Below, in pieces: positions 26,218 to 35,172 of a stretch of 64,000 bases of DNA. How positions within the stretch are numbered: position 1 is the first letter of the stretch; the number at the start of each line of letters is the position of its first letter. The notes beneath the pieces are model-generated. The model was given only the letters and a program-made list of their open reading frames with translations. It had not been told where the DNA came from and did no database searches. Both the position numbers and the translations under genes were made by a program. The DNA is from Vibrio chagasii (GTDB lineage Bacteria > Pseudomonadota > Gammaproteobacteria > Enterobacterales > Vibrionaceae), in NCBI GenBank assembly GCA_041879415.1, contig CP090852.1:1240001-1304000 (forward strand), read 5' to 3'.

Positions 26218-27919
26218 AAGGACGTAAACCTGAAGACTTAACGAGTTTAACAATAATCACAGTCGCGCCAAAAACGATAGCGGCAACCAAATATGGGTAG
26301 GTTACTGGTACCCCGTTAGGGTTAGCAATACCAAGTGGCGATAGCGTAACATAAATGAGAACTAATGCCGCGACCATAAATACACTATAAGCTTCGGCAT
26401 AACGCCACTTCGCCATAGGAATCTGAGGCTTGCTCATTTTCTCGACATAAGCATGACTTGGTGAGAAATGGCCGATCAGCAACATAATCGAGATTTCCAG
26501 CACGAACAATATCCCCATTAGGTGGATGTAATGAACGGTAATCACATCCTTGAAGATAAAGTTGTAAGCACTGTAAACAACGATATGGAAAGGTAGGATA
26601 AACTTCGCTGCTTTCGCTGGCACCTTAGTCGTTAAAAAGCCAACCAACACAATCGCGATAACCGGAATATTATAGAAGCCAGTGAATCGACGCAGCAGAT
26701 CAAAGATACCGCTTGGGAACTCCAATAGTAACGGAGAGATAATAATAGAGATTAGCGCAAAACCGAGTGACGTCATTTTACCGACTCTAACCAGTTTCTT
26801 CTCATCATTACACTTCATTAACGGGCTGTAGAAATCGAGGGCAAACAAGGTCGCACTTGCGTTCACAATACTATTAAAGTGGCTGATCACTGTACCAAAC
26901 AACGCGGCAGCAAATAGGCCAGTTAACCACCAAGGAAGAATCAACTTCACCAGTGTTGGGTATGCTAAGTCAGGCAGTTCTAGAGTATCACCGTAAATCT
27001 TAAAAGCGATGAGCCCTGGCAGTACCATAACGATAGGCACAATCAGTTTGATAGAGCCTGCGAATAACACGCCTTTTTGACCTTCAGAAAGAGACTTAGC
27101 ACCAAGGGTACGCTGAATGATCATCTGGTTGGTACACCAGTAGAATAAGTTCGCCGCAATCATGCCAGTAAAGATGGTTGAGAATGGGACGCTGCTATCT
27201 GCGTCACCAATGGCGTTGAGTTGTTCTGGGTTACTCTTTATTAGTTCTTCAATTCCAGTTAGCGCACTGCCATCCCCTAGCATCATTAAACCCAAAACAG
27301 GAATAAGCAGAGAAGCGAGTAGTAACAGAACTCCGTTAATCGTATCTGAAATTGCCACTGCTTTTAGCCCGCCAATTGCGGCATATAGCCCACCTACAGC
27401 ACCCATAGCCAATGACAACCCAGCGATTACCCAGAAGTAATCTATATTGACCATCTCTTGTATGTGAAACATTTTCTCAATTGTGATTGAGCCGAGATAG
27501 AGGCTCACTGGATTGGCCATAATAACGTAGCCAATCAGACACATCATGCTGATCATACGGCGGGTGTGGGCGTCAAATCGTTCTTCCAAAAATTCAGGAA
27601 TGGTGGTTAGCCCTCGCTTCAAGTACCTAGGAAGAAAGAACAGCGCCATGATGATAGTCGCGATGGCGGCTGTACTCTCCCAAGCCATACCACTGATATC
27701 AAATCGATATGCGTTGCCATTTAGCCCAATCAGTTGCTCGGCAGATAAATTAGACAACAACAGTGAACCCACAATGAAGTAGGCGGATAACCCCCTGCCA
27801 GCTAAGAAAAAACCGGACACACCCTCTTCACTTATTCCTTTCGTTTTTCGATAAGAATATAGCGCTACAATTACTGTAAAGAGCAAAAAGCTAAATGTAA
27901 TAAAAAGTGACTGACTCAT
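26189..27919 (-). CDS. Sodium:solute symporter (SSS family), probable sugar importer
   Basis: About 576 residues from the ATG at 27919; an ATG 135 bp upstream has no support and would add a charged tail. There are about 14 membrane helices. The first helix is followed by GFFLAGRGLSAYFIVGSLLLSNLSAEQLIGLNG in two segments, and TIPEFLEERF and the sodium-site region SHFNSIVNASATLFALDFY are as in SglT-like transporters. It is divergent from the aldose oxidation operon and coupled to its likely regulator, so it probably imports that aldose with Na+. Confidence 0.9.
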   Translation of the reverse strand: MSQSLFITFSFLLFTVIVALYSYRKTKGISEEGVSGFFLAGRGLSAYFIVGSLLLSNLSAEQLIGLNGNAYRFDISGMAWESTAAIATIIMALFFLPRYLKRGLTTIPEFLEERFDAHTRRMISMMCLIGYVIMANPVSLYLGSITIEKMFHIQEMVNIDYFWVIAGLSLAMGAVGGLYAAIGGLKAVAISDTINGVLLLLASLLIPVLGLMMLGDGSALTGIEELIKSNPEQLNAIGDADSSVPFSTIFTGMIAANLFYWCTNQMIIQRTLGAKSLSEGQKGVLFAGSIKLIVPIVMVLPGLIAFKIYGDTLELPDLAYPTLVKLILPWWLTGLFAAALFGTVISHFNSIVNASATLFALDFYSPLMKCNDEKKLVRVGKMTSLGFALISIIISPLLLEFPSGIFDLLRRFTGFYNIPVIAIVLVGFLTTKVPAKAAKFILPFHIVVYSAYNFIFKDVITVHYIHLMGILFVLEISIMLLIGHFSPSHAYVEKMSKPQIPMAKWRYAEAYSVFMVAALVLIYVTLSPLGIANPNGVPVTYPYLVAAIVFGATVIIVKLVKSSGLRPYAKKSHSNC

Positions 27920-28134
27920 TAAAAGTACCAATTTGATAGCGTTTACGTGGAAAATACCTACATTTTTTGGGCGTCTCACCCTGTTTCTTACGTAAAGTTG
28001 ACTTAAAACAATAAAAGTTAATTCGTATGCTATGTTTCTTGATAGAGATCTCATTATTGTTTTTTCGGCGTTGCGATCGTAGCGCTACGAAAATAAAGTT
28101 CACCCCAAGAAATACGAATAACAAGTTGGAAAAT
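27920..28134. promoter_or_regulatory. Divergent control region of the aldose operon
   Basis: 215 bp between the symporter and dehydratase starts. It holds the palindrome at 28077-28090 and a degenerate relative, ATAGCGTTTACG, around 27936-27947 close to the symporter start. Confidence 0.5.
28077..28090. promoter_or_regulatory. Candidate LacI-family operator
   Basis: TCGTAGCGCTACGA is a perfect 14-bp palindrome, 45 bp before the dehydratase start. Its size and symmetric GC centre fit LacI-family sites. Binding by the adjacent LacI protein is inferred. Confidence 0.55.
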
Positions 28135-29886
28135 ATGTTTAATACAGCGAATTTGAAGAAACGCGATATTTCGGAACTACGAAGCCAACGTTGGTACGCA
28201 CCAGATACGATTCGAGCGTTTGCTCATCGTCAACGCAGCCAGCAAATGGGCCTGAATCGCGAAGAGTTCATGGGTAAACCCGTTATTGGCATTATCAATA
28301 CGTGGAGTGACCTAAGCCCTTGCCACTCTCACTTAAGAGAGCGTGCAGAAGCAGTAAAACGAGCGGTATGGGCATCAGGTGGTTACCCAGTAGAACTCCC
28401 TGCACTTTCGGTAGGTGAAGTACTGGTCAAACCAACGACGATGTTATACCGCAATTTCCTTGCTATGGAAGCAGAAGAACTACTGCGTCAGCACCCAATT
28501 GATGGTGCAATTTTGATGGGTGGTTGTGATAAATCGACACCTGCTCTATTAATGGGCGCAATTTCAATGGATATTCCGATGCTATTTTGCCCAGCAGGAC
28601 CTATGTCTTCAGGCAAATGGCGTGGCACAACAACAGGCGCAGGTACTCACACTAAGAAATACTGGGACCAACTTCGTTTAGGCGCGATTACTCAGCACGA
28701 TTGGGTTGAGTTAGAGGGTGCCATGACCCGTTCTATCGGTACTTGTAACACTATGGGTACTGCATCAACGATGACTTCTATTGCTGATGCAATCGGCTTT
28801 ATGATTCCAGGTGCTTCTTCTATTCCTGCTGCAGATTCTCGCCATACACAAATGGCTGCGCAGTGCGGTAAAACGATTGTCGACATGGTTTGGTATGACC
28901 ATAAGCCGTCTTCTTGGCTAACTCGTGAAAACTTCCTGAACGGCATCGTTGCTTACATGGCTGTAGGTGGCTCAACAAACGCAGCCATTCACCTGATTGC
29001 GATGGCTAACCGAGCGAAAATTAAGATCACGCTTGATGATATGGAAGAAATTGCTCGTAAAGTACCTGTACTTGCGAACTTATTCCCATCGGGTGATCAG
29101 CTTATGGAAGAGTTTTTCTTTGCTGGCGGCCTAATGGCTCAACTGAAGAAAATCAGTCAATTCTTACACCTTGACGTAACGGGTGTGCTCAACACGCCAA
29201 TGAGTAGCTGGTTAGAACACGCTGATTGTTACGATGACAACGTTATCCGTGACCTAGAAAACCCAGTAGTGCCACTGTCTCAAGGCTGCGCACTATCTGT
29301 TCTTAAAGGCAACTTATGCCCGAACGGTGCGGTAATGAAATCTTCAGCGGCACTGCCCGAACTGCGTAAGCACCGTGGTCGTGCACTGGTATTCGATAAT
29401 CATCAAGATTTATCAGACACCATCGATCAACCAGACTTAGATGTCACTAAAGACACAGTCATCATCCTAAGAAACGCAGGGCCAGTTGGTGCACCGGGTA
29501 TGCCGGAATGGGGCAACCTTCCAATTCCTAAGAAACTTCTTAAAGAAGGCGTCACTGACATGGTTCGAATTACCGATGCACGCATGTCAGGCACACACTA
29601 TGGCACTTGTATCTTACACGTTGCGCCAGAATCAGCAGTAGGTGGTCCACTCGCATTGGTGAAAACTGACGACATCATCGAGCTCGATATTGAAGCAGGC
29701 ACACTGAACATGCTGGTGTCTGAAGAAGAGCTAGCAAATCGCCGTGAGAACCTGAAGCCAACACACAAAACATTCGAGCGTTCGTACGCTGCGCTATACC
29801 AGCAACACGTAACTCAAGCAGACGAAGGGTGTGATTTCGATTTCCTTCAAGCGGGCAGCGACGTTCCAGAACCACCAATTCACTAA
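28135..29886 (+). CDS. IlvD/Edd-family sugar-acid dehydratase, probably L-arabinonate dehydratase
   Basis: 583 residues from the ATG at 28135. Iron-sulfur ligand cysteines are visible in SPCHSHL, MGGCDKSTPA and SIGTCNTMGTAS, and the C-terminal RITDARMSGTHYGT region is typical. The length (583) equals that of arabinonate/fuconate-type dehydratases rather than the about 655 of YjhG/YagF. It should turn an aldonate into a 2-keto-3-deoxy acid. The downstream aldolase, lactonase and XylB-like dehydrogenase support a pentonate substrate, but hexonates cannot be excluded. Confidence 0.88.
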   Translation: MFNTANLKKRDISELRSQRWYAPDTIRAFAHRQRSQQMGLNREEFMGKPVIGIINTWSDLSPCHSHLRERAEAVKRAVWASGGYPVELPALSVGEVLVKPTTMLYRNFLAMEAEELLRQHPIDGAILMGGCDKSTPALLMGAISMDIPMLFCPAGPMSSGKWRGTTTGAGTHTKKYWDQLRLGAITQHDWVELEGAMTRSIGTCNTMGTASTMTSIADAIGFMIPGASSIPAADSRHTQMAAQCGKTIVDMVWYDHKPSSWLTRENFLNGIVAYMAVGGSTNAAIHLIAMANRAKIKITLDDMEEIARKVPVLANLFPSGDQLMEEFFFAGGLMAQLKKISQFLHLDVTGVLNTPMSSWLEHADCYDDNVIRDLENPVVPLSQGCALSVLKGNLCPNGAVMKSSAALPELRKHRGRALVFDNHQDLSDTIDQPDLDVTKDTVIILRNAGPVGAPGMPEWGNLPIPKKLLKEGVTDMVRITDARMSGTHYGTCILHVAPESAVGGPLALVKTDDIIELDIEAGTLNMLVSEEELANRRENLKPTHKTFERSYAALYQQHVTQADEGCDFDFLQAGSDVPEPPIH

Positions 29887-29896
29887 GGTATAAACA

Positions 29897-30688
29897 ATGA
29901 ACAAATTTAAAAACGCAATTGAAGCTGGTGACGTACAGCTTGGTACTTGGATGATGACAGGCAGCGATACCGTTGCTGAAGCGATGGCGACAGTGGGCTT
30001 TGACTTCTTGGTTCTTGACCAAGAGCACGTGCCAGTAGACTCACTCGATGCAGTTCGCATTGACCGTGCTGTTCGCAACGCATCAAACAAAACAGTACCG
30101 CTTTACCGCCTAGCGTGGAATGACGTGGTGTTGATTAAGCGTGCTCTTGATGGTGGTGCAAACTCACTAATGGTGCCATTCATTAACACAGCAGAAGAAG
30201 CAAAAGCGGCAGTAGAAGCGGCTTACTACCCACCACTAGGTAAACGTGGTTTTGCAGCTGTTCACCGCGCTTCTATGTACGGTTCAAACTCTGATTTCCT
30301 ACGTGAAGCAAACGAAGAGCTATGCTTCATTTTACAGATGGAAACACCAGAGGCGATCGACAATATGGAAGAGATTGCAGCGGTTGAAGGTGTGACTGGC
30401 TTCTTCATCGGCCCTGGCGATATGTCTGCGGCAATGGGCCATACGGGTAACCCGTCTCATCCTGAGGTACAAGCAAAAATCGCACAAGGTTTAGATAAAG
30501 CGAAAACACTGGGTTTACCTTGCGGGATCGTTGGCGGTACACCTGAACTGGCGAACAAATACCAAGAAATGGGCTTCTCATTCGTCGCGCTAGGTTCTGA
30601 TATGAGCTACCTAATGGCTCGTGCAAAAGAGCAGCTAGCAGCTATCCGCGGTGAAGAAATCACAGTATCAGGCGGTGAGGTTTACTAA
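29897..30688 (+). CDS. HpcH/HpaI-family 2-keto-3-deoxy acid aldolase
   Basis: A 263-residue class II aldolase. The catalytic His is in LDQEHVPV, the Arg in PLYRLAWND, and metal ligands Glu and Asp in METPEAIDNME and IGPGDMSAAMG. The relatives RhmA, GarL and HpaI cleave to pyruvate plus an aldehyde. Next to an aldonate dehydratase it should split 2-keto-3-deoxypentonate (to pyruvate and glycolaldehyde) or the hexonate analogue. Its stop overlaps the mutarotase start by one base. Confidence 0.88.
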   Translation: MNKFKNAIEAGDVQLGTWMMTGSDTVAEAMATVGFDFLVLDQEHVPVDSLDAVRIDRAVRNASNKTVPLYRLAWNDVVLIKRALDGGANSLMVPFINTAEEAKAAVEAAYYPPLGKRGFAAVHRASMYGSNSDFLREANEELCFILQMETPEAIDNMEEIAAVEGVTGFFIGPGDMSAAMGHTGNPSHPEVQAKIAQGLDKAKTLGLPCGIVGGTPELANKYQEMGFSFVALGSDMSYLMARAKEQLAAIRGEEITVSGGEVY

Positions 30689-31584
30689 TGCTTAATGTCG
30701 TCACTAAAACTCAAGGCGAACTTGTACTTAAAGTCGCTCCACAACTTGGCGGTGCAATCGCAGGCTTAACCTATCGAGGTATCGATATTTTAAGACCGTT
30801 ACCCAATCAAGATGATGTGATTGTGAATCAGTCGGGCAGTTTTCCTCTTGTGCCTTACTCCAACCGAATCGGGCTGGGTAAATTTGAGTTTGGTGGCGAG
30901 CGTTATGAACTAATTAAAAACTTTGGGGACCACCCGCATTCCATTCATGGGAACGCTTGGAAAGGCGAATGGGTAGTGGCAGAAGAGTCTGCGACAGGGT
31001 GTGTCCTCAAGTTTTTACACCAAGCTGATTTGGAAGAATACCACCACTGGCCTTGGCCTTATCAAGCGACTCAAACCTTTGAACTGCTTGAAAATGAGCT
31101 GAGAGTGACACTGAAATATTTCAATCTAGCAGAGCGCACTGTGCCTGTTGGCCTTGGTTTCCACCCTTACTTTGCCAATGCTGATCGAAGCTTGATTCAA
31201 CTTAACGCAGACAAGGTACTACTCAACGATGAAAACACCTTGCCATGTGCCACTGTTGATGTGCCTAAAGAGTGGGATTTCAGTACTTTACGACGCCCTC
31301 AGCCAGGGTCTGTAGACAACTGTTTCTCAGGTTGGGATGGTCACGCCAATGTGATTTGGCCTGAACAAGGTATCAGAGCGGAAATGAGTTCTCCGGATGC
31401 AAGCAATGTGATTGTGTTCGTGCCAGGAACGGAGAAAAACTTCGTTGCTATCGAGCCAGTAACGAATGTGAACAACGCAATTAATGACCTCACCAGTGGT
31501 GAAAGTGACCAAGCAATGAAGCTCGTCGATGCTGGTCAGTCCGTATCAATGACAATGATTATTAAGGTTTCAGATTATGAGTAA
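30688..31584 (+). CDS. Aldose 1-epimerase (mutarotase) family protein
   Basis: A 298-residue beta-sandwich protein of the GalM superfamily. It has the catalytic histidine pattern HPHSIHGNAW and GLGFHPYFAN, and the catalytic glutamate in FVAIEPVTN. It would convert anomers of the imported aldose before oxidation. It overlaps the SMP-30 gene by 8 bp, so the two are translationally coupled. Confidence 0.88.
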   Translation: MLNVVTKTQGELVLKVAPQLGGAIAGLTYRGIDILRPLPNQDDVIVNQSGSFPLVPYSNRIGLGKFEFGGERYELIKNFGDHPHSIHGNAWKGEWVVAEESATGCVLKFLHQADLEEYHHWPWPYQATQTFELLENELRVTLKYFNLAERTVPVGLGFHPYFANADRSLIQLNADKVLLNDENTLPCATVDVPKEWDFSTLRRPQPGSVDNCFSGWDGHANVIWPEQGIRAEMSSPDASNVIVFVPGTEKNFVAIEPVTNVNNAINDLTSGESDQAMKLVDAGQSVSMTMIIKVSDYE

Positions 31585-32452
31585 CCCAGAAGTCTTATTC
31601 GATTACATCGGGCATTTACCTGAATGTCCAACTTGGGACGCCAAGACCCAAACTCTGCTTTGGACAGACATTTTAGAACACGAGATCCATCGTTTCTGCC
31701 CTGAGAGTAAAGCTCACACAGTACTGAACTTCGATGAAGAAGTGGGTTGTTTTGCTCTGCGTGAAAAAGGCGGCTTCATTGCAGCTATGCGCACAGGCAT
31801 CTTCCTTACTGATGACAGCGGCAAGATCGAAAAGCAAGTATGTGAAAACCCAAACAACCCGTTTGTTGCGCGTTTCAATGACGGCGGTGTTGACCAAGAT
31901 GGCCGCTTCTATGCGGGCACTTACTGGGGCCCAAGAACGTTTAACGGTGCAATGTTGATGCGTATTGATGCATCGCTTACACCAAAGGTTGTGCAGTGCG
32001 ACATTCTTGGCGCTAACGGCCTTGCATTCAGCCCTGACAAAAAATGGATGTACACCACTGACACTCCTAACCATGTGATGTACCGAACCCCTCTACTGGC
32101 GGACGGTGAGCTGGGAATGCGTGAAGTGTTTAAGACTTTCCCTCAAGGCAATGGTCGTCCTGACGGTGCGGCAGTTGATGTGGAAGGTTGTTACTGGACG
32201 GCACTGTTTGATGGTCACCGTATCGCAAGAATCAGCCCTGAAGGCGAGATCCTTGAAGAGTACCCATTGCCAGTGCGCTGCCCAACCATGGTCTGTTTTG
32301 GTGGTCACGATATGAAGACACTCTTCATTACAACTACTCGTGAAAACATGGAACAGGAAGAACTTGAAGAGCGCCCACTTTCCGGTGCGATCTTCACAAT
32401 GAGAACCAACGTGGCCGGTATGGTCAAACCAACATTTTTAGAGAACGAATAA
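31577..32452 (+). CDS. SMP-30/gluconolactonase-family lactonase
   Basis: A 291-residue six-bladed propeller. The metal residues of the family are visible: Glu15 in LPECPTWD, Asn in RFNDGGVDQDGRFYAGT, Asn in LGANGLAFSPD and Asp in GRPDGAAVDVEG. It hydrolyses the aldonolactone made by the sugar dehydrogenase. It lies between the coupled mutarotase and the reductase (1-bp gap). Confidence 0.9.
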   Translation: MSNPEVLFDYIGHLPECPTWDAKTQTLLWTDILEHEIHRFCPESKAHTVLNFDEEVGCFALREKGGFIAAMRTGIFLTDDSGKIEKQVCENPNNPFVARFNDGGVDQDGRFYAGTYWGPRTFNGAMLMRIDASLTPKVVQCDILGANGLAFSPDKKWMYTTDTPNHVMYRTPLLADGELGMREVFKTFPQGNGRPDGAAVDVEGCYWTALFDGHRIARISPEGEILEEYPLPVRCPTMVCFGGHDMKTLFITTTRENMEQEELEERPLSGAIFTMRTNVAGMVKPTFLENE

Positions 32453-32453
32453 T

Positions 32454-33323
32454 ATGCAAACTATTGGATTTATTGGCCTAGGTCTTATGGGTGAAGCGAT
32501 GTCAAAGAACATCGTTCAAAAACACGAAGGTAAAGTTTTTGTTTATGACCTAAACAAAGAGCAAGTCGCTAAGCTCGTAGACGCTGGCGCAACAGCAGCA
32601 GACAGCATCGCAGAAGTTGCGAAAAAAGCCGATGTTATCATCTCAATGGTACCGAAGTCAGTTCACGTACAAGCCGTTTATAAAGAGCTTATCCCTGAAC
32701 TGTCTGAGCGCCATATTACTATCGACATGTCGACTATCGATCCAAGCGTGTCTATCGAAGTATCTAAGCAAGTGGCTGAAACTGGCGCAATTATGCTTGA
32801 TGCACCAGTAGTTAAATCAGTACCGGCAGCCATCGCTGCTGACTTAGGTATCTACATCGGTGGTGACAAAGCTGCATACGAAAAAGTAGAGCACATCTTG
32901 GCAATGATGGGCTCAAACCAAATCCACCTTGGTGACAATGGCCGTGGTCTTGTGATGAAAATCCTTCACAACAACCTAGTTGGTGGCATTCAAAACGCGA
33001 TGAACGAAATGGTTGCAGCCGCTGAGCATTACGGCATCGAAAAAGACGACTTTGGTACAGCATGTTCTTACGGTGGTGCATCGAACTTTTACATGACAGG
33101 CAAACTTCCTGCTGTCGCTAAGCAAGATTACACCACTGCGTTTTCTCTAGAGAACATGGCAAAAGACGTTCACATCATGAAATCAATGATGGAAGAGTCA
33201 GGCCTGACACTTCCAGGTGCAGATGTCGTTAAAGCGGTATACGACCAAGGCCTAGAAGCGGGTATCGGCGGTGAAGATTTCTGTGCAACTTACAAAGTTG
33301 TTCAACAAAACTCAAAAGCATAA
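32454..33323 (+). CDS. 3-hydroxyisobutyrate dehydrogenase / tartronate semialdehyde reductase-like
   Basis: A 289-residue beta-hydroxyacid dehydrogenase. Nucleotide motif GLGLMGEAMSKN is at 8-19; the substrate loop reads DAPVVKSVPAA instead of the common DAPVSGG; the catalytic lysine lies in GLVMKILHNN (KxxxN). The altered substrate loop suggests a different acid substrate. In the operon it may reduce an aldehyde acid from the aldol step or oxidise a hydroxy-acid intermediate. Which is not decidable here. Confidence 0.82.
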   Translation: MQTIGFIGLGLMGEAMSKNIVQKHEGKVFVYDLNKEQVAKLVDAGATAADSIAEVAKKADVIISMVPKSVHVQAVYKELIPELSERHITIDMSTIDPSVSIEVSKQVAETGAIMLDAPVVKSVPAAIAADLGIYIGGDKAAYEKVEHILAMMGSNQIHLGDNGRGLVMKILHNNLVGGIQNAMNEMVAAAEHYGIEKDDFGTACSYGGASNFYMTGKLPAVAKQDYTTAFSLENMAKDVHIMKSMMEESGLTLPGADVVKAVYDQGLEAGIGGEDFCATYKVVQQNSKA

Positions 33324-33331
33324 CTAATTTG

Positions 33332-33354
33332 ACCTCCGGCTATCGGCTGGAGGT
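33332..33354 (+). repeat. Intercistronic hairpin
   Basis: ACCTCCGGC pairs with GCTGGAGGT (one G-U) around a five-base loop in the 55-bp gap between the reductase and SDR genes. There is no T-run, so it may stabilise or attenuate the transcript rather than end it. Confidence 0.5.
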
Positions 33355-33378
33355 AATTTCCAATCGAGGCAAAAGAAA

Positions 33379-34146
33379 ATGAATTACGCAGAAAATGTAA
33401 AATACGCATCTCTTGAAGGCAAAGTTGCTGTAATTACGGGTGGTGCAAGTGGCATCGGTGAAGAGCTGGTACGTAGCTTTGTAAGCCAAGGCTCTAAAGT
33501 TGCTTTCCTAGATTACGACAAAGAAGCAGGCGAGAAACTGGCTGAAGAACTAGGTTGCCTATTCCTGTTCTGTGATGTGACCAACACTGAACTGCTTCAA
33601 AACTGTTTCCAAGAAGTGTCTAAGCACTACGGTACGGTTGATATCCTAGTGAACAACGCTGGTTCTGATGATCACCACACTATCGATGATCTAACAGAAG
33701 AATACTTCGACAACCGCATCAACATGAACCTACGTCACCAGTTATTTGCGATTCAAAGCGTTATTGATGGCATGACAGAAAAAGGCGCGGGCTCAATCAT
33801 CAACATGGGTTCAATCAACTGGATGCGTGGCCGTCCAGGTCGTGTGTGTTACTCACTGTCTAAAGCGGCTATCCACGGCTTCACTCGTACTCTAGCTCAA
33901 GAACTAGGTGAGCGTGGTATTCGTGTGAACAGCCTTGTTCCAGGTGCAATCCGCACACCTAAGCAAGACGCAATGTGGGCAAAACTAGACCCATCAGCAG
34001 TAAACCAATTCGTAGAACTTCAAGCGCTTAAATTCCGCTTAGATGGCACTCACTGTGCTCGACTAGCGCTGTTCCTAGGTTCGGATGAATCTTGTGGTTG
34101 TACTGGTCAAGACTTCGTAGTGGATGCAGGTCTAACTCTTAACTAA
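33379..34146 (+). CDS. SDR sugar 1-dehydrogenase, XylB-like
   Basis: A 255-residue classical SDR with TGGASGIG (about 20-27), NNAG, the catalytic Ser in NMGSINW and YSLSK as the YxxxK pair. The stretch NNAGSDDHHTIDDLTEEYFD and RINMNLRHQLF recalls Caulobacter D-xylose dehydrogenase XylB. It would oxidise the aldose to its lactone with NAD(P)+. It is the likely first enzyme of the pathway although encoded near the operon end. Confidence 0.85.
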   Translation: MNYAENVKYASLEGKVAVITGGASGIGEELVRSFVSQGSKVAFLDYDKEAGEKLAEELGCLFLFCDVTNTELLQNCFQEVSKHYGTVDILVNNAGSDDHHTIDDLTEEYFDNRINMNLRHQLFAIQSVIDGMTEKGAGSIINMGSINWMRGRPGRVCYSLSKAAIHGFTRTLAQELGERGIRVNSLVPGAIRTPKQDAMWAKLDPSAVNQFVELQALKFRLDGTHCARLALFLGSDESCGCTGQDFVVDAGLTLN

Positions 34147-34170
34147 TTATAATTAAATGGATTTTTAGCA

Positions 34171-35079
34171 ATGTCATTTTTTGATTTAACAACTCCAGAT
34201 GGAGATGCACTAAGCGGTACAACGGTAATAACTGTTGTAGGTCTTATGTTCATGTACACCTTTGTCGGCATTTGTGCTGGCTTTGGTGGCGGCCTAACAA
34301 CGATGCCTTTGGTATCAATGCTTTTACCAGTAAAAATGGCGGCACCGATGTCCGTTATGGTTGGTACCGCAACAGCTCTTTACGCGACATGGTTATCTCG
34401 TAAAGAGACTGACTGGAAATCAGCAATGGTTCTGATTGGTTTCTCTATCTTAGGTGTACCAGTAGGTATCTACGCACTGTCTTACCTACCAGACAGCATC
34501 ATGAAAATGGGCCTAGGTATTTTCCTAATCGTGTACTCTTTCTACAGCCTATTTGTTCCACGCCTACCGGTTTACGATAAAAACTGGATTGCAGCGCCAA
34601 TGGGTGCAGTAGCAGGTGCGTTAGGTGCGGCTTTCTCTACGAATGGTCCACCGGTTGTTATCTACGGTATGCTTCGTAACCTTGGTCCTGCGGCTTTCCG
34701 TGGCACACTGAACGCGTTCTTTACTGCAAACAACCTAACAATCATTGGTGGTTTGGCAACAAGCGGTATTCTGACTGTTGATACAGTGAAGCTAGTAATG
34801 TTCGCTATCCCGACTATGATTCTTGGTTCTGTTGTTGGTCAGTACGTTCATAAACGCATCCCAACATCTGTGTTCCGCCTAATGGTATTTGTACTACTGA
34901 TTGCTTCTGGTGCAATGCTAATTAAAGGTGCTGCTGATTTACCTGCTGCTCTTTGTCTAGGTGTTGCATTTGGTGCGCTTGCTATCTGCCAACTTGCTTT
35001 CGGTAAGAAAGTAGCGGCTATCCGTAAAGCGGATGAAGAAGAAAAAGCGAAAGCAGCTGCGGAAACAGCAACAGCATAA
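34171..35079 (+). CDS. TauE/SafE-family membrane permease
   Basis: A 302-residue protein with about eight membrane helices in two repeated halves (GICAGFGGGLTTMPLVSMLL and, later, GAVAGALGAAFSTNGPPVVIYG), the signature of the TauE/SafE sulfite/organic-acid exporter family. A charged tail of alternating Lys, Glu and Ala ends the chain. It follows the SDR gene by 24 bp. It might export excess pathway acid or take up a sugar acid; the sequence does not say. Confidence 0.85.
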   Translation: MSFFDLTTPDGDALSGTTVITVVGLMFMYTFVGICAGFGGGLTTMPLVSMLLPVKMAAPMSVMVGTATALYATWLSRKETDWKSAMVLIGFSILGVPVGIYALSYLPDSIMKMGLGIFLIVYSFYSLFVPRLPVYDKNWIAAPMGAVAGALGAAFSTNGPPVVIYGMLRNLGPAAFRGTLNAFFTANNLTIIGGLATSGILTVDTVKLVMFAIPTMILGSVVGQYVHKRIPTSVFRLMVFVLLIASGAMLIKGAADLPAALCLGVAFGALAICQLAFGKKVAAIRKADEEEKAKAAAETATA

Positions 35080-35102
35080 TTGACTCTTTCTATCGTCGAA
35101 TG

Positions 35103-35143
35103 AAAAAGCCCTATAACGTTTCATCGTTATAGGGCTTTTTTTT
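35103..35143 (+). terminator. Terminator of the aldose operon
   Basis: AAAAAGCCCTATAACG (35103-35118) pairs with CGTTATAGGGCTTTTT (35125-35140), with further T residues. It can also serve the convergent galB transcript. Confidence 0.92.
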
Positions 35144-35172
35144 AAAGCAACTTTGAGTGTGCTAATGGTTAA

